From: MED-G20 sp038108155
Lineage (GTDB): Bacteria; Bacteroidota; Bacteroidia; Flavobacteriales_D; Parvicellaceae
Assembly: GCA_038108155.1 (NCBI GenBank)
Contig: JAYNHP010000002.1
Coordinates: forward strand, 27,340 to 91,339
Length of the DNA: 64,000 nucleotides
Reading direction: 5' to 3'
Part shown: piece by piece, positions 1-9,431 of the stretch
Layout: each line of letters starts with the position of its first letter
How positions within the stretch are numbered: the stretch's first letter is position 1
Translations under genes and position numbers: made by a program
The notes under the pieces: model-generated
Databases searched by the model: none
Told to the model about the DNA's origin: nothing
The model's input: the letters and a program-made list of their open reading frames with translations, nothing else

Positions 1-81
1 AAAATTATTAGCTGGTACGATAATGAAGCTGGCTATTCAAATAAACTGATTGATCTTTCTGCTCTTATAAGCAGTATGTAA
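1..81 (+). CDS. gap: Glyceraldehyde-3-phosphate dehydrogenase, C-terminal fragment
   Basis: Only the last 26 codons and the TAA stop lie in the window; the gene runs in from the left. The visible peptide contains SWYDNEAGYSNKL, the C-terminal signature of type I NAD-dependent glyceraldehyde-3-phosphate dehydrogenase, the glycolytic enzyme that oxidises glyceraldehyde 3-phosphate to 1,3-bisphosphoglycerate in the cytoplasm. The motif is specific enough for a family call, but active-site and cofactor residues cannot be checked. It converges on the leftward lpxH with only 10 bases between the two stop codons and no obvious terminator hairpin there. Confidence 0.9.
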   Translation, partial: KIISWYDNEAGYSNKLIDLSALISSM

Positions 82-91
82 TTTACTGATA

Positions 92-835
92 TTAAAACTT
101 CTTAAGCTCGGTAGTTTTTCCATCATAAACTGCGTAAGTGAAGTGGTTTATCCAATCGCCTAAATTTATATACGTACAATCTTTATCTAATTTGTGTTCT
201 ATAGGGAAATGTCTATGGCCAAAAATAAAATAATTAATTTCTTTATTTTTTTGATATTCTTCTTTACTAAATTGAATTAACCATTCCTTTTCTTCTCCCA
301 TAAATGAAGGACTACCCTCTTTTTCATTTTCTCTGCTTTTCCTAGACCAATACTTTGCTAATGAAAAACTTAAATTAGGGTGAATTTTAGAAAATAACCA
401 TTGACAAAATGGGTTAGTAAAAAACTTTTTAATGATTTTATATTTGTTATCTCCTGGTCCAAGTCCATCTCCGTGTCCAATAAAAAAAACAGTACCATCT
501 ATATCCCTTGAAATTGGGTTTTTATGTACTGTTACTCCAATTTCTTTTTCTAAGTAACCAAACATCCACAGGTCGTGATTTCCAGTAAAAATATGGATGT
601 CAATACCATTATCTTTTAAGGCTGCAAGCTTGCCAAGAAACCTAGTGTTTCCCTTTGGAATAGTATGCTTGTGTTCAAACCAAAAATCAAAAATATCTCC
701 AACAAGAAAAATTTCTTTTGCTTCGTTTTCAATAGAAGATAACCAACGGATTATTTTATCCTCTCTTTCTTTAGTATCATTATGACTTCCTAAATGGAAA
801 TCAGATGTAAAATATATTTTAGTTCTATTTTTTAT
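92..835 (-). CDS. lpxH: UDP-2,3-diacylglucosamine diphosphatase (LpxH-like), ATA start
   Basis: A calcineurin-like phosphoesterase of about 247 residues that would remove UMP from UDP-2,3-diacylglucosamine in lipid A synthesis at the inner membrane face. The metal-binding blocks are all present in order: SDFHLG (about 11-16), GDIFDFWFE (46-54), GNHDLW (85-90), GHGDG (120-124) and GHRH (206-209). The frame stays open from the stop at 92 up to about 850, but it holds no ATG, GTG or TTG before the first catalytic block. The first standard ATG (at 565) would delete the first three blocks. The natural start by family alignment is the ATA at 835-833, whose last two bases lie in the TAA stop of the upstream peptidase gene, as in a coupled ATGA arrangement. 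Either ATA is used or an ATG has been lost by mutation or sequencing error. Last gene of the lpxK-to-lpxH leftward run. Family call is strong; the start is uncertain. Confidence 0.85.
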   Translation of the reverse strand: MKNRTKIYFTSDFHLGSHNDTKEREDKIIRWLSSIENEAKEIFLVGDIFDFWFEHKHTIPKGNTRFLGKLAALKDNGIDIHIFTGNHDLWMFGYLEKEIGVTVHKNPISRDIDGTVFFIGHGDGLGPGDNKYKIIKKFFTNPFCQWLFSKIHPNLSFSLAKYWSRKSRENEKEGSPSFMGEEKEWLIQFSKEEYQKNKEINYFIFGHRHFPIEHKLDKDCTYINLGDWINHFTYAVYDGKTTELKKF

Positions 836-3800
836 GGCTTTATAGTTTTTTTAATCGTGAAGGGATTTAAACTCTTTAGATTAAATATGAAATTTATTCT
901 TTGCAATACTTTAAAATCGTTCAATGTCTCTCCAATATTATCAGAATACAATATAGGAAGATAAATTCCTATAATTTCTTCATTTACAAAGACACTGGCA
1001 TATATTCCAGCATTGTATTCCCATTTAACTTTATTTTCACCTGAACTAGAGCTGAAAACTCCAAAATCAGCAAATACACCAATAGGAAGTTTTGGAATAT
1101 CAATTTTAAAATTATTAGAAATCATCCAGTTGTCACTTCTTAAAGTGGTATCCATTACCTTAAATCCACCATAAGAATTATCATTTTGTCTTGATAATAG
1201 ATATTTTTGGTTTGAATAATTTCTCGCTAAATAAATATTGTCATATAAATAATCTGTTCGTCCATTTTTCCCACTAAGATAAAATGAATACTGTTTGGTA
1301 ATGTCTTTATTGAAATGGTAGCCGGTAAAAAATCGCCATCTAATTTTGTCCGAGTTTTTGTTGTAAGATTTTTCTATTTTAGAGGTTAATTGTAAACAAT
1401 TTACTAGGTTGCTTTTCTCATTAAAGCCATATATATAGTTTAATTTTAGTTCTTTAGGTTTTAGGATTTGTCTACTTTTTAAATTGTATTCTATTTCACC
1501 ATAATAAGCGGTCTTTCTCCTTGGTGTTACTGGCCATATTAATATAACATCAGGTTCAAAGTCATCTACTTTTATAGCTCTTAATTTCAAATTTTGAAAT
1601 GGGGAGCTTCTTAAGTTTTTTGATTTAAATCTCAAGTCTGTAAATATTTCTTGTTTGGTCCATCTTTGTTCTTTATATAAATTATCATGTTCGTTATGAT
1701 AACTTCTAATTTTATAGCCTAGTTCAATTCTTGGGAAAAGTCCATTTGTATTGATATTGGTTTGAATTTTTCCTGATCCAATCAATTTCTTAGAACCAAA
1801 ACCATAAAGAGGATTTACCAACCATTCTACTTTTTTATCGTTTATGCTAGAATTATAAAGTGCTAGTCCAGCCATTGTTTTATCATAAGCATTTCCAGCT
1901 ATAACAGGGGAGTAGTAAATTATATTTTCTTTATTATTATTGATACTTATTGGCAGAAAATTGAATTTTATTGGTTTGTAAAATTTAAATAAGCCATTTG
2001 ATTTTGCTATATGATTTTTATAATTATAATCTGTGGTTATCACATCATAATCTAAAGCAATTCTTGATGGATTTCCCCTTGTTTTATATACAAACGTTGT
2101 GTCTTTTTTAAATCCTTTAATCCATTTTTCATATATTATTTCGTTAGAATCATTAATCATCTGAACTGGAATAGGAGATTTAAAGCCTGTCAGATTTTTT
2201 AATTTAATTAAATATTCTTGGTCATTTATTTTTGATATCTTTTTTAAACAATAGTCTGTTTTTTTGGTGGTTTTTATGTAATCTTCAAAAAACCAATCCA
2301 AATTTTCTCCACAAACAGTTTCAAATACTATTTTAATATCATCCGGATATGGATGTTTAAATTTCCATTGGTTGAAATATTCGTTCATACAATTGTCAAA
2401 AAGCTCTTCTCCTAGGTATGCTTTTAAGTAATGAAATCCAATGCCAGTTTTTGAGTAGACCATCGCTCCATAATTCATTTGGGTAAAATCCTTAGATCCC
2501 ATTACAAGGGGTTGGTCGTAATTCCTAGAGGCATTAAATTGATAGGCAATATGTTGCAATTCTTTATCTTCCAATGATATGTTTAATGATATCCCTCTTG
2601 ATTTATTTTCAGTGGTGTCTTTTTTTCTAAAATATCCATTTGGATATTTTTCTTCCATGTATCTTATTTCAATATATGTATTGAGGCCTTCATCCATCCA
2701 AGCATTGTCTCTCTCATTACTTCCTAGAATACCATAATACCAGTTGTGTCCAACTTCATGAACAATTACTGTTTCTAGCGATTTACTGTCTCCAGAACGA
2801 CCTATTACTGTGATATTTGGATATTCCATCCCACCTCCTGCACTAATAGTTCCATCGACAGCTGTTACATGGTTGTATGGATATTCTCCAACCCATTTTG
2901 AGAAATATCGAGTTGCATCGTTGATATATTCTATAGATCTTGCCCATAGCTTAGCTTCGTTATTAGTGAATAATGCCCAAGATGTTATTTTTCTATTATT
3001 TAAATCTACTTCCCCCTTTAATACATGATACCTTTTGTCTGTGAACCATGCAAAATCATGAACATTCTTTTGAATGAATCTTAATGTTTTTTTCTCTGTG
3101 CTACTCTTTGGAAAACTCATATCTTTTCTACCAAAAGAATCTCTTACTGGAAGTTTATTTTCTTTAATAAGTTGAGATGTTAGTTTTGCTTTTTTGTTAA
3201 GAAAATCAAGTTCTTCTGCGTTTTGTAAATCTCCTGTTGCCATAAGTATGTAATTTTTTGGAATCGTAATACTTACATCGTAATTCCCAAATTCAGAGTA
3301 AAATTCTCCTTGATCTAAATACGACATTGGATGCCATCCATTTTTATCAAATACTGCTGGTTTGGCAAACCACTGAGTAATTTGATAGGATTGACCAATA
3401 TGTCCAAGTCTTGAAAATTTACCTGAAGGAATCTTAACTCTAAATGGAGTTGTTATAACGATTGAATCTCCTGGATTTAAAGGTTTTTTAAGATAAATTT
3501 CAGAAATATCTATTTTTTTATTTAAAAATTCCCACTCTACTTTATAGCCATTTACTTTAAAATCAAGTGAGTCTATATAGCCTAAATCTATTGAGTCTGC
3601 ATATTTAAATGAAGTACTACCATCAGAATATTTTTGTTTTGCTAGGTTTGTGTTATTATTCTTGTAAGCATTTGGCCAAAGATGAATAATAATCTTATTT
3701 AAATCTGAGGGTGAGTTATTATGATATACTATTTTTTCAAACCCCCTTAAAATATGGTTTTTATCATCCAATTCAACGTCTATATAAGTATCTACTTTTT

Positions 3801-3873
3801 GTTGGAAGTAATCTTGACTATTATAAATAAGTACAATAAAACAGGAAGTTATTGTTATGAATAGACGCTTCAT
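832..3873 (-). CDS. M1-family metallopeptidase with long C-terminal barrel-like region
   Basis: A 1013-residue exported protein with an N-terminal signal peptide (hydrophobic segment at about 5-18). The catalytic region is a gluzincin aminopeptidase of family M1: GGGMEYP near 347-353, then HEVGH at 372-376 and the third zinc ligand Glu395 in the NAWMDEG block, which is exactly the HExxH-x18-E spacing. The peptidase part ends near residue 600. The remaining roughly 350 residues have alternating polar and hydrophobic strands rich in Tyr and Asn, ending in hydrophobic strands, and resemble an outer-membrane beta-barrel rather than the helical M1 C-terminal domain; that is inference from residue pattern only. 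It sits 9 bases after the TlpA-like gene and runs into lpxH. It probably degrades peptides in the periplasm or at the outer membrane. Confidence 0.85.
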   Translation of the reverse strand: MKRLFITITSCFIVLIYNSQDYFQQKVDTYIDVELDDKNHILRGFEKIVYHNNSPSDLNKIIIHLWPNAYKNNNTNLAKQKYSDGSTSFKYADSIDLGYIDSLDFKVNGYKVEWEFLNKKIDISEIYLKKPLNPGDSIVITTPFRVKIPSGKFSRLGHIGQSYQITQWFAKPAVFDKNGWHPMSYLDQGEFYSEFGNYDVSITIPKNYILMATGDLQNAEELDFLNKKAKLTSQLIKENKLPVRDSFGRKDMSFPKSSTEKKTLRFIQKNVHDFAWFTDKRYHVLKGEVDLNNRKITSWALFTNNEAKLWARSIEYINDATRYFSKWVGEYPYNHVTAVDGTISAGGGMEYPNITVIGRSGDSKSLETVIVHEVGHNWYYGILGSNERDNAWMDEGLNTYIEIRYMEEKYPNGYFRKKDTTENKSRGISLNISLEDKELQHIAYQFNASRNYDQPLVMGSKDFTQMNYGAMVYSKTGIGFHYLKAYLGEELFDNCMNEYFNQWKFKHPYPDDIKIVFETVCGENLDWFFEDYIKTTKKTDYCLKKISKINDQEYLIKLKNLTGFKSPIPVQMINDSNEIIYEKWIKGFKKDTTFVYKTRGNPSRIALDYDVITTDYNYKNHIAKSNGLFKFYKPIKFNFLPISINNNKENIIYYSPVIAGNAYDKTMAGLALYNSSINDKKVEWLVNPLYGFGSKKLIGSGKIQTNINTNGLFPRIELGYKIRSYHNEHDNLYKEQRWTKQEIFTDLRFKSKNLRSSPFQNLKLRAIKVDDFEPDVILIWPVTPRRKTAYYGEIEYNLKSRQILKPKELKLNYIYGFNEKSNLVNCLQLTSKIEKSYNKNSDKIRWRFFTGYHFNKDITKQYSFYLSGKNGRTDYLYDNIYLARNYSNQKYLLSRQNDNSYGGFKVMDTTLRSDNWMISNNFKIDIPKLPIGVFADFGVFSSSSGENKVKWEYNAGIYASVFVNEEIIGIYLPILYSDNIGETLNDFKVLQRINFIFNLKSLNPFTIKKTIKP

Positions 3874-3882
3874 TGTTAAAAA

Positions 3883-5025
3883 TTACAGTATTTCAGAAAG
3901 TTTTTTTTCTAAATCAGTTCCTCTTAAATCATAGGCTATTATCTTTCCATTTGCATCAATTAAAAATGTTTTAGGAATACTTGAGACGCCATATTTATTT
4001 CCAGCTGAAGATTTCCAGCCGGTTAGCTCACTGACATGGTTCGACCAGGTCAATTGGTCCTGAGTTATTGCAGCCATCCATTTGTCTTTGTTTTGGTCTA
4101 GAGATACACTGTAGACTGTAAACCCTCTGTCTTTGTACTTATTATAGAGTCTCACAACATTTGGATTTTCAGCCCTACAAGGTCTACACCACGAAGCCCA
4201 AAAGTCTAAAAGCACTACTTTACCTTTAAGCGAGCTTAAAGCTATCAACTTCCCATCGGGACTTTTAAGATTTATTTCAGGTGCAATTGCTCCAATATTT
4301 ATTCCTAATTGTTCTCTTAAATTTTTCTCTTCGTTTACTCTATTTTTTTGTTGAAATAGATAATCCTCTTGTTGTTTCGCTTTTTCTATTATTTTGACTA
4401 CCTCATTCAAATATTTTTGTTTTTCAAATTTTTCTTGAACTACATTTTTAATTACTAATAACTCGTTCTTGAACTCCATTGGGTTTTGAATTTCACCAAG
4501 AAGCATTATTATACATGGTGAGTTTTTATTCTCATTAATAAACTTTTTTAAATATGATTGATAGTTTGTCAGGATGCTATTTCTAGCTATTATTCTTTCT
4601 TCTTCGCTGGAAGTATTTATACTTTGTATCTGACTAATAATATTATTTCTAAACTTAAAGTATTTTTGCAATAATACGTTGGTGGAATCACCTGTGACAA
4701 CTAATTCATTATATTCTCCATTTGTAAAAAGAAATTTATTGCTTTCATTCGGGCTACCTATAAAAAGAACACTTTTTTCTGGTGAAGTACCAACTAAAAA
4801 AATATCCGATTTAAGCAAGCTAATGTTAAATTGATGAGTACCTTTATTAGATTTGGAGGAATCAATTTTTAAGGGGTTGTTTCGATCAATTTTATATAAA
4901 TAAATATACTGATCGGTTTGTTGAATAAATTCTAAAAAATAATTATTATCATTATTTATAGATGCTTTTTCACCTTTGCAGCTTATTATAACTAAAATCA
5001 GTAAAATAGAAATAACTTTTTTCAT
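3883..5025 (-). CDS. TlpA/ResA-like thiol-disulfide oxidoreductase lipoprotein
   Basis: A 380-residue lipoprotein: signal peptide with a lipobox ending at Cys16 (VIISCKG). The N-terminal half matches the layout of the DUF4369-type domain often joined to thioredoxin folds in Bacteroidota. A charged, probably helical linker follows (about 200-240). The C-terminal part from about 245 is a TlpA-like thioredoxin domain with the redox pair in WCRPC (Cys280, Cys283) and the cis-proline loop SSIPKTF near 350. It would act as a membrane-anchored periplasmic thiol reductase, possibly in cytochrome maturation or stress defence; the substrate is not shown. It begins two bases after the restored gatB stop and precedes the M1 peptidase, so the run is probably one transcript. 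Confidence 0.9.
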   Translation of the reverse strand: MKKVISILLILVIISCKGEKASINNDNNYFLEFIQQTDQYIYLYKIDRNNPLKIDSSKSNKGTHQFNISLLKSDIFLVGTSPEKSVLFIGSPNESNKFLFTNGEYNELVVTGDSTNVLLQKYFKFRNNIISQIQSINTSSEEERIIARNSILTNYQSYLKKFINENKNSPCIIMLLGEIQNPMEFKNELLVIKNVVQEKFEKQKYLNEVVKIIEKAKQQEDYLFQQKNRVNEEKNLREQLGINIGAIAPEINLKSPDGKLIALSSLKGKVVLLDFWASWCRPCRAENPNVVRLYNKYKDRGFTVYSVSLDQNKDKWMAAITQDQLTWSNHVSELTGWKSSAGNKYGVSSIPKTFLIDANGKIIAYDLRGTDLEKKLSEIL

Positions 5026-5027
5026 TT

Positions 5028-6483
5028 TTAATTGATTAATTGGTTGAGTAATTGATTTATTTTTTTTGGATCTGCTGTTCCATTGGAGGCTTTCATTATT
5101 TGGCCAATGAAAAAACCAGTAAGTTTTTTTTCTCCATTTTTAAATCTTTCTTTTTCTTGTGGATTTTTATCCAGTATTTCTTTAATCAAGACTTCTAAAT
5201 TACTTTCGTTTTGATGATTGATCCACTGGTTTTTTTCAGCTATTGAATTTATTTTTTCGTGGATATTTTAACATTTCTGGAAATAATTTTTGGCTAGCCA
5301 AGGAATGAGTAATTATTCCATCATCAATCATATTTATAAGCATACCAATGCTTTCAGCCTTAATTGGAAAATTTGTTATTTCTATTGCCTTTTGATTTAA
5401 GTAGGATTTAATACTTCCCATTAGCCAATTGGTTGCTCCTTTATAGTTTTTGGTGTATTCTAAAATACTTTCGTAATAAAAGGCAATTTCTTTTTGCTCA
5501 ATGATTACTAAGGCATCGTAATTAGACAGTCCATATTTGGTAGTAAATTTTTCAAATAAATCATTTGGAAGATTAGGCATAGATGATTTAATATCCATGA
5601 GTAATTTTTCTTCAATTTTTACTGGGCTCAAATCTGGTTCTGGAAAATATCTATAATCGTGTGCAGCTTCTTTCTTTCGCATAGCACTTGTTTTACCACT
5701 AGGTGCATCAAAAGTTCTAGTTTCTACATTAACTTTTTTATTATCATCTAATAATTTTGCCTGTCTAACAATTTCATAATCAATAGATCTTTGAACATTT
5801 CTAATGGAATTTAGATTTTTAATCTCTACTCGATCTCCAAATTGGTTTTTTCCAATGGGCATGATTGAAATATTAACGTCACATCTCATACTCCCTTCTT
5901 CCATATTACCATCACATATATCTAAATACCTGAGAAGTTTTCTTATTTCAGAAACATATTGATAGGCTTCATTAGAAGTTTTAATTACTGGTTCAGTGAC
6001 TATTTCCAAAAGTGGAACTCCTGCTCTATTTAAATCAATAAGGGTGTTAAATGGGTCTAAATCGTGAATGCTTTTTCCAGAATCTTCCTCCATATGGATT
6101 CTAGTTAATTTAATATACTTGGTTTTGTTATTTTCTAACCTAATTAAAATTTTACCATTTTTACAAATTGGTTTTTTATCTTGAGTTATTTGATATCCCT
6201 TAGGTAAATCTGCATAGAAATAATTTTTTCTATCAAAATGCATTTCTCTGGTAATATCACAATCTAAAGCTAAGCCTAATTTTACAGCGTGATTTAATAT
6301 TTCTTTATTAAATTTTGGTAATGTTCCTGGGTGACCTAACGATACTGGTGAAGTAAGGGTGTTAGGAGAGGCTCCGAATTCATTTTTATCGCCACAATAT
6401 GCTTTTGAATTGGTTTTAAGCTGAGCATGAATTTCAATTCCTATAACAGGTTCGTATTTTGATAGTGCATTTTCTAGCTCCAT
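5028..6483 (-). CDS. gatB: Asp/Glu-tRNA amidotransferase subunit B, interrupted by a frameshift
   Basis: GatB of the GatCAB complex, which amidates misacylated Glu-tRNA(Gln) and Asp-tRNA(Asn). Start and body are normal (N-terminal EPVIGIEIHAQLKT, then the HMEEDSGKS block). The first frame stops at 5236-5238 after 415 residues, about 70 short of the family length. The missing C-terminal tRNA-binding YqeY-type domain is intact in another frame from about 5267 down to the TAA at 5028-5030, with INSIAEKNQW, KKLTGFFIGQIMK and GTADPKK. Alignment to GatB places the shift at or next to the T6 run 5252-5257 (A6 on the coding strand), with two bases missing or one extra. Restored length is about 485 codons. 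The reading is that an indel, real or from sequencing, breaks the gene. GatA and GatC are not in the window. Confidence 0.9.
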
Positions 6484-6485
6484 TT

Positions 6486-7298
6486 CTAAATTGATTCTAA
6501 GAGTTTTTTTATAAGCTTTGTCAAGTTTTGTTCTGATTTAGAAGCAACATTTTGAACATCTTGGTGGGTTACTTTTACAATTTTTCCTGGAACTCCTAAA
6601 TCGGTTATTATAGATAATCCAAAACACGGTATTTGCATATGTCTAGCTGCTATAACTTCCGGAACAGTACTCATTCCAACTGCATCAGCACCTATTTTTC
6701 TAATGTAGGAGTATTCTGCTGGTGTCTCTAGCGTAGGTCCAGTCAGGCCTGCATAAATTCCATTTACAGTTTTAATATTCAAATATTTAGAAAGTGATTG
6801 GGCTAGGGCAATGAGACTTTGGTCGTATGCATCGCTCATGTCTGGAAATCTAGTTCCTAGTTCTTCAATATTCGGTCCAATCAAAGGGTTGGTTGGAAAA
6901 AGATTTATATGGTCATTTATTATCATAATATCTCCAATTTCAAAATTGGGATTAACACCTCCAGAGGCATTGCTTACAATTAATTTATTGATGCCCAAAA
7001 ATTTCATTACTCTTATTGGAAATACAATTTGACTCATTGTATAGCCCTCATAAAAATGAAATCTACCTTGCATTGCAATTACTTTTTTATTCCCTAATAA
7101 ACCAAATATTAATTTCCCTTGGTGTCCTTCTACTGTAGAAACAGGAAAGTTGGGAATATCTTTGTAAGAGATGGATTTTTCTGTTTTAATTTCATCAACT
7201 AAACCTCCAAGCCCTGTACCTAAAATAATGCCAATTTCAGGTTCAAAGTCAGTTACTTTTTTTAAATACTCAATGCTGTCATGAATGAGATTTAACAT
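6486..7298 (-). CDS. punA: Purine nucleoside phosphorylase (family 2, PNP/MTAP type)
   Basis: A 270-residue cytoplasmic enzyme that phosphorolyses inosine and guanosine to free base and ribose 1-phosphate in purine salvage. Visible family blocks are GIILGTGLGGL near 23-33 (phosphate loop), MQGRFHFYEGY near 75, VSNASGGVNPNFEIGD, GLTGPTLETPAE, and GADAVGMSTVPE with the purine-site Met/Val. The trimeric family-2 type fits its 270-residue length. The first 20 bases overlap the 3' end of lpxK, and its stop is two bases before the gatB start, so it is translationally packed in the leftward run. An exact substrate preference cannot be read from the sequence. Confidence 0.93.
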   Translation of the reverse strand: MLNLIHDSIEYLKKVTDFEPEIGIILGTGLGGLVDEIKTEKSISYKDIPNFPVSTVEGHQGKLIFGLLGNKKVIAMQGRFHFYEGYTMSQIVFPIRVMKFLGINKLIVSNASGGVNPNFEIGDIMIINDHINLFPTNPLIGPNIEELGTRFPDMSDAYDQSLIALAQSLSKYLNIKTVNGIYAGLTGPTLETPAEYSYIRKIGADAVGMSTVPEVIAARHMQIPCFGLSIITDLGVPGKIVKVTHQDVQNVASKSEQNLTKLIKKLLESI

Positions 7299-8310
7299 AT
7301 TTCAAAATTTTTTCTTCAAATTTATCTTTATTCCTTATAAAATCAATACTAACTTTCAAATAGTATACAGGAAACTTCGATAATTCTTCAAATACCTTCA
7401 TTTTCTGAGCATCTTTCTCTGTTGTCAATATTATTATTTCGCTGATTTCTCTTTTATAAATATCAATAATTTTATTTATATCCTTTTTTTGATAATGAAA
7501 GTGGTCTTTATATTTAATATGTTTAATTTGAATATTTAACTTTTCTAAATATTCAATAATTGGACTAGAATTTGCAATTCCAGTAACCAACAATACCTTC
7601 TTTATGGATGATTTTTTAATGGTTTTATTTCCATTTAAAGAAACAATTTTATCATAAACTACTTTACTAAAAAAAACCTCTTTTGTGAATTTTAGTTTTT
7701 TCTTTATTCTATTAGATTCTTCCAAGGTTAAATTTTCAGGACACTTAGAAATTACTAAACAATCTGCTCTTTTGATTCCTTTCTTAGATTCTCTAAGAAG
7801 GCCAACTGGCATCATATAATCTTTATAAATAGGGTTGTTGTAGTCACAAAGTAAAATATTAAATCCAATTTTAACAGATCTATGTTGAAATGCATCGTCA
7901 AGAATAATACAGTTTACTTCAGGATGCTCCTTAATGATTTTATTTACCCCATTTACTCTTTTATGGTCTACTGCAACAATTTCTTTTGGTAAATTTTTTT
8001 TCATTTGAAGAGGTTCGTCTCCAACTTCGTTACAATTGCTATTTATGTTTACATATTTAAATTCTTTTGTTTTTCTTCCATATCCTTTGGATAAAATAGC
8101 AATCTTAAATTTTTTTTGTAATAATTCAGAAATATATTGTGAATGAGGTGTTTTTCCAGTTCCTCCAACTGTTATATTTCCAACTCCAATAATGGGAATA
8201 TTAAATTTATTCTCTTTGAATATACCAATATCAAAAAAAATGTTTCTAATACTAGTAATTATCCAATACACCAATGATATTGGAAATAATATCCAATTGT
8301 ACCATTTCAT
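7279..8310 (-). CDS. lpxK: Tetraacyldisaccharide 4'-kinase
   Basis: LpxK phosphorylates the 4' position of the lipid A disaccharide at the inner membrane. The start is set at the ATG at 8310: it gives MKWYNWILFPISLVYW, the usual N-terminal amphipathic or membrane segment of the family, and leaves 30 bases to the divergent Nif3-like gene. A TTG at 8337 would add nine residues of no family resemblance. The Walker A motif GGTGKTP lies near 50-56, followed by SKGYGR and an Asp-rich LDDAFQHR block typical of LpxK. Together with lpxH in the same run it shows that the organism makes lipid A. The 3' end overlaps the purine nucleoside phosphorylase gene by 20 bases. Confidence 0.93.
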   Translation of the reverse strand: MKWYNWILFPISLVYWIITSIRNIFFDIGIFKENKFNIPIIGVGNITVGGTGKTPHSQYISELLQKKFKIAILSKGYGRKTKEFKYVNINSNCNEVGDEPLQMKKNLPKEIVAVDHKRVNGVNKIIKEHPEVNCIILDDAFQHRSVKIGFNILLCDYNNPIYKDYMMPVGLLRESKKGIKRADCLVISKCPENLTLEESNRIKKKLKFTKEVFFSKVVYDKIVSLNGNKTIKKSSIKKVLLVTGIANSSPIIEYLEKLNIQIKHIKYKDHFHYQKKDINKIIDIYKREISEIIILTTEKDAQKMKVFEELSKFPVYYLKVSIDFIRNKDKFEEKILKYVKSHS

Positions 8311-8340
8311 TGTTTTATATTTGAATTCATTTTTCAAATT

Positions 8341-9429
8341 ATGATAGTCAAAGATGTAACAAAATATTTAGAAAAAATAGCTCCTTTGCATTTACAAGAG
8401 AGTTACGACAATTCTGGACTCCAAGTTGGGGATTACAAAAGTGAAGTTAAAGGGATATTGGTATCTTTAGATGTAACCCTGGAAGTTATTGACGATGCTA
8501 TCAATCAACAATGTAATCTGATAGTAGCTCATCATCCGATTATTTTTGGAGAAATTAAAAATGTAACTAAAAGCTCATTAACCGGCTCTATTGTTTTTAA
8601 AGCAATTAAGAACAACATCAACATTTATGCTATCCACACTAACTTGGATAATGTTCCAAATGGAGTAAATTCTAAAATTGCTGAGGTTATTGGTCTAAAA
8701 AGAAAAAAAATTCTTTTGCCAAAGCAAAATCTTTTAAAATTGGTAGTTTTTGTTCCAGAATCTCATTCAGAAAAAGTTTCTCAAGCTCTTTTTAGATCAG
8801 GAGCAGGAAATATAGGTAATTATAAGAATTGTATTTTTTCTTCAACTGGAGAAGGAAGTTTTCTTCCTAAATCAGGTTCAAACCCTTATATGGGAAAAAA
8901 AGGTAAGTTAGAAAAAGTAAAAGAAGAAAAATTAGAGGTTATTTTCCCAGATTATCTTCTTTCTAACATAATTCAATCTATGAATAGCGCTCATCCTTAT
9001 GAAGAAGTTGCTTACGATATTTTTAAACTTCTAAATAATTCAAACACAGGCTCAGGTATGTTAGGTGAATTAGAAAAGCCTACAGATGAGCTAGAATTTT
9101 TAAACTTAATTAAGAAAAAGTTTCATGCAGCAGGTCTTAGACATACTAAATTGATTAATAGACCTATTAAAAAGGTTGCTATTTGCGGAGGTTCTGGAAG
9201 TTTTTTATTGAAAAATGCTATGCTAGAAAATGCAGATATTTTCATAACTTCTGATTATAAATACCATCAGTTTTTTGAAGCTGAAAATAAAATTTTAATT
9301 GCCGATATTGGTCATTATGAGTCGGAACAATTCACAATAGATTTAATAAGTGAATTTTTAATGAAAAAATTTACTAATTTTGCAATCCGTTTAACAACAG
9401 TTAATACTAATCCAATTAATTATTTATAA
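8341..9429 (+). CDS. Nif3-like dinuclear metal centre protein (YbgI/DUF34 family)
   Basis: A 362-residue protein of the Nif3/YbgI family, which forms hexameric rings with a dinuclear metal site; some databases label it GTP cyclohydrolase 1 type 2, but the physiological reaction is unsettled. Metal-binding blocks are AHHPIIFG (about 60-67) and AIHTNLDN (98-105), with the C-terminal IADIGHYESE (about 320-329). The middle (about 125-235) is the extra PII-like insert found in the long form, with the SAHPYEEVAYD motif. It is followed two bases later by the coiled-coil protein gene, a pairing common in Bacteroidota. It is divergent from lpxK across a short gap where I recognise no good promoter. 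Confidence 0.9.
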   Translation: MIVKDVTKYLEKIAPLHLQESYDNSGLQVGDYKSEVKGILVSLDVTLEVIDDAINQQCNLIVAHHPIIFGEIKNVTKSSLTGSIVFKAIKNNINIYAIHTNLDNVPNGVNSKIAEVIGLKRKKILLPKQNLLKLVVFVPESHSEKVSQALFRSGAGNIGNYKNCIFSSTGEGSFLPKSGSNPYMGKKGKLEKVKEEKLEVIFPDYLLSNIIQSMNSAHPYEEVAYDIFKLLNNSNTGSGMLGELEKPTDELEFLNLIKKKFHAAGLRHTKLINRPIKKVAICGGSGSFLLKNAMLENADIFITSDYKYHQFFEAENKILIADIGHYESEQFTIDLISEFLMKKFTNFAIRLTTVNTNPINYL

Positions 9430-9431
9430 AA

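Noticed and set aside
597..785. Open frame on the + strand inside lpxH
   Set aside because: It is antisense to conserved metal-binding blocks of lpxH and encodes no recognisable protein.
5236..6483. GatB as a naturally shortened protein ending at 415 residues
   Set aside because: The missing domain is intact and conserved in the next frame, so truncation by design is unlikely.
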